A stretch of 21,123 nucleotides of DNA from JACTUA01 sp035506435 (GTDB taxonomy: Archaea > Halobacteriota > Methanomicrobia > Methanomicrobiales > JACTUA01): the NCBI GenBank assembly GCA_035506435.1, contig DATJPK010000044.1, positions 1 through 21,123 of the forward strand. Direction: 5' to 3'. Below are positions 20,506 through 21,123 of the stretch, in pieces (position 1 is the stretch's first letter; each line of letters starts with the position of its first letter). Made by a program: the position numbers and the translations under genes. The notes beneath the pieces were generated by a model. It did not search any database and was not told the origin of the DNA. It worked only from the letters and a program-made list of their open reading frames with translations.

Positions 20506-21123
20506 ATGAAATCCCCGAAAACCGGGTTCATTTTTTCGAGGTTCGAGGACTGGGAACCGTACTACCTCCGGATCATCGGGCACTTCGGCTTCGACCGGGC
20601 CCGGGACGAGGAGGCGGCCCGGCTCCTCGCCGGGCTCCTCGCGAGGGACGACCTGCCCCTCCTCGGAGAGCATATCCGGGGCAGACCGGCGACGGTCTGC
20701 GGGAATGGCCCGAACCTCGTGGATGAACTGGACCGGGTCCGGGGCACGGTCATCGCGGCAGACGGTGCGGCCAACCAGCTGTTCGCCCGGTGTATCCGCC
20801 CGGCAGCCATCGTCACCGACCTCGACGGGGCGACGGATGCGTTCATTGCCATGAATAAGGAAGGCACGGTCATCGTCGTGCATGCTCACGGGGACAACAT
20901 GCCCCTTCTCAGGAAATGGGTACCCCGGTTCCCGGGCCCGCTCGTCGGGACGACCCAGAGCCGGCCCTTCGACGGGATCCATAACTTCGGCGGGTTCTCG
21001 GACGGCGACCGGGCGGTCTTCCTCGCGCACGCCCTCGGGGCGACGGAGGTCGCTCTCGTCGGGTTCGACCTTGACGACCCCACGGTCGGGCCGGTAAAGC
21101 GGGGGAAGCTCCTCTTTGCCCGG
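20506..21123 (+). CDS. mptE: MptE-like 6-hydroxymethyl-7,8-dihydropterin diphosphokinase (3' end cut off)
   Basis: The 206 visible codons start at ATG 20506 and stay open to the window edge. The family (DUF115, archaeal MptE) transfers diphosphate to 6-hydroxymethyldihydropterin in tetrahydromethanopterin synthesis. Seen: VCGNGPNLVDEL (near 65), VIAADGAANQLF, IVTDLDGATDA, VVHAHGDN (near 125), FNFGGFSDGDRA-like text (NFGGFSDGDRAV near 164) and EVALVGFDLDDP. All are hallmarks of the family. Only the last roughly 25 residues should be missing. It supports the assignment to a methanogen, though related archaea also make methanopterin or folate-type pterins this way. Confidence 0.9.
   Translation, partial: MKSPKTGFIFSRFEDWEPYYLRIIGHFGFDRARDEEAARLLAGLLARDDLPLLGEHIRGRPATVCGNGPNLVDELDRVRGTVIAADGAANQLFARCIRPAAIVTDLDGATDAFIAMNKEGTVIVVHAHGDNMPLLRKWVPRFPGPLVGTTQSRPFDGIHNFGGFSDGDRAVFLAHALGATEVALVGFDLDDPTVGPVKRGKLLFAR

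Noticed and set aside
1..21123. CRISPR array, insertion sequence or prophage
   Set aside because: No regularly spaced repeats, transposase or integrase motifs, or terminal inverted repeats with target duplications were seen.

Overview
The window is archaeal. It carries a TFB-type transcription factor, Gar1, SRP19, ribosomal proteins S8e and S6e, aIF1A, aIF5B, TATA-box promoters, leaderless-looking starts, and the start of a MptE-like methanopterin enzyme. High GC, a PAS-rich regulator, HypB and several families typical of methanogens point to a hydrogenotrophic methanogen, most likely of the order Methanomicrobiales. The genus is not determined. The window is mostly chromosomal core, with two ABC-exporter blocks inserted in it. 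No insertion sequence, CRISPR array, rRNA or prophage was seen. No stretch longer than 300 bases lacks a gene.

Layout. Bases 1-2110 (minus strand) hold tfb (cut by the window edge), gar1, a PHP-domain phosphoesterase and srp19. Divergently, hypB (2164) is followed by rps8e, an unknown 140-aa protein and a DUF2240 protein (plus strand, to 4280). Convergent to these are rps6e and infB (4315-6629, minus). A tRNA-His (GUG) sits at 6811-6883. A DUF4389 membrane protein and a helix-turn-helix/four-PAS regulator (6927-9098, minus) diverge from an exporter operon (9220-12393, plus). That operon encodes a surface protein with NEW3/CARDB-like domains, a MacB/FtsX-type permease and a LolD/MacB-type ATPase. 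A YkgJ-type cysteine-cluster protein follows. On the minus strand are a small zinc-ribbon protein and aIF1A, then two ABC-2 permeases (13694-16587). Their ATPase is divergent at 16660-17556. Two small membrane proteins and tRNA-Lys (CUU) follow on the minus strand. The window ends with an RCK-N/DHH/DHHA1 protein and the 5' part of mptE (plus strand).

How the parts work together. The information-processing genes form small conserved pairs (gar1-tfb, infB-rps6e). The first exporter shares its promoter region with the PAS regulator, which probably controls it. The second exporter has a divergent ATPase, and its first permease subunit is fused to a PrsW/CPBP-like intramembrane protease domain.

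Most notable points: (1) aIF1A has no ATG, GTG or TTG upstream of its conserved domain, only an ATT placed correctly behind a strong Shine-Dalgarno (SD) sequence, which recalls the autoregulated AUU start of bacterial infC; (2) rps8e likewise seems to start at ATA; (3) the exporter-protease fusion; (4) a perfect inverted repeat centred on the TATA element shared by srp19 and hypB; (5) a cluster of hairpins before the RCK-DHH gene.
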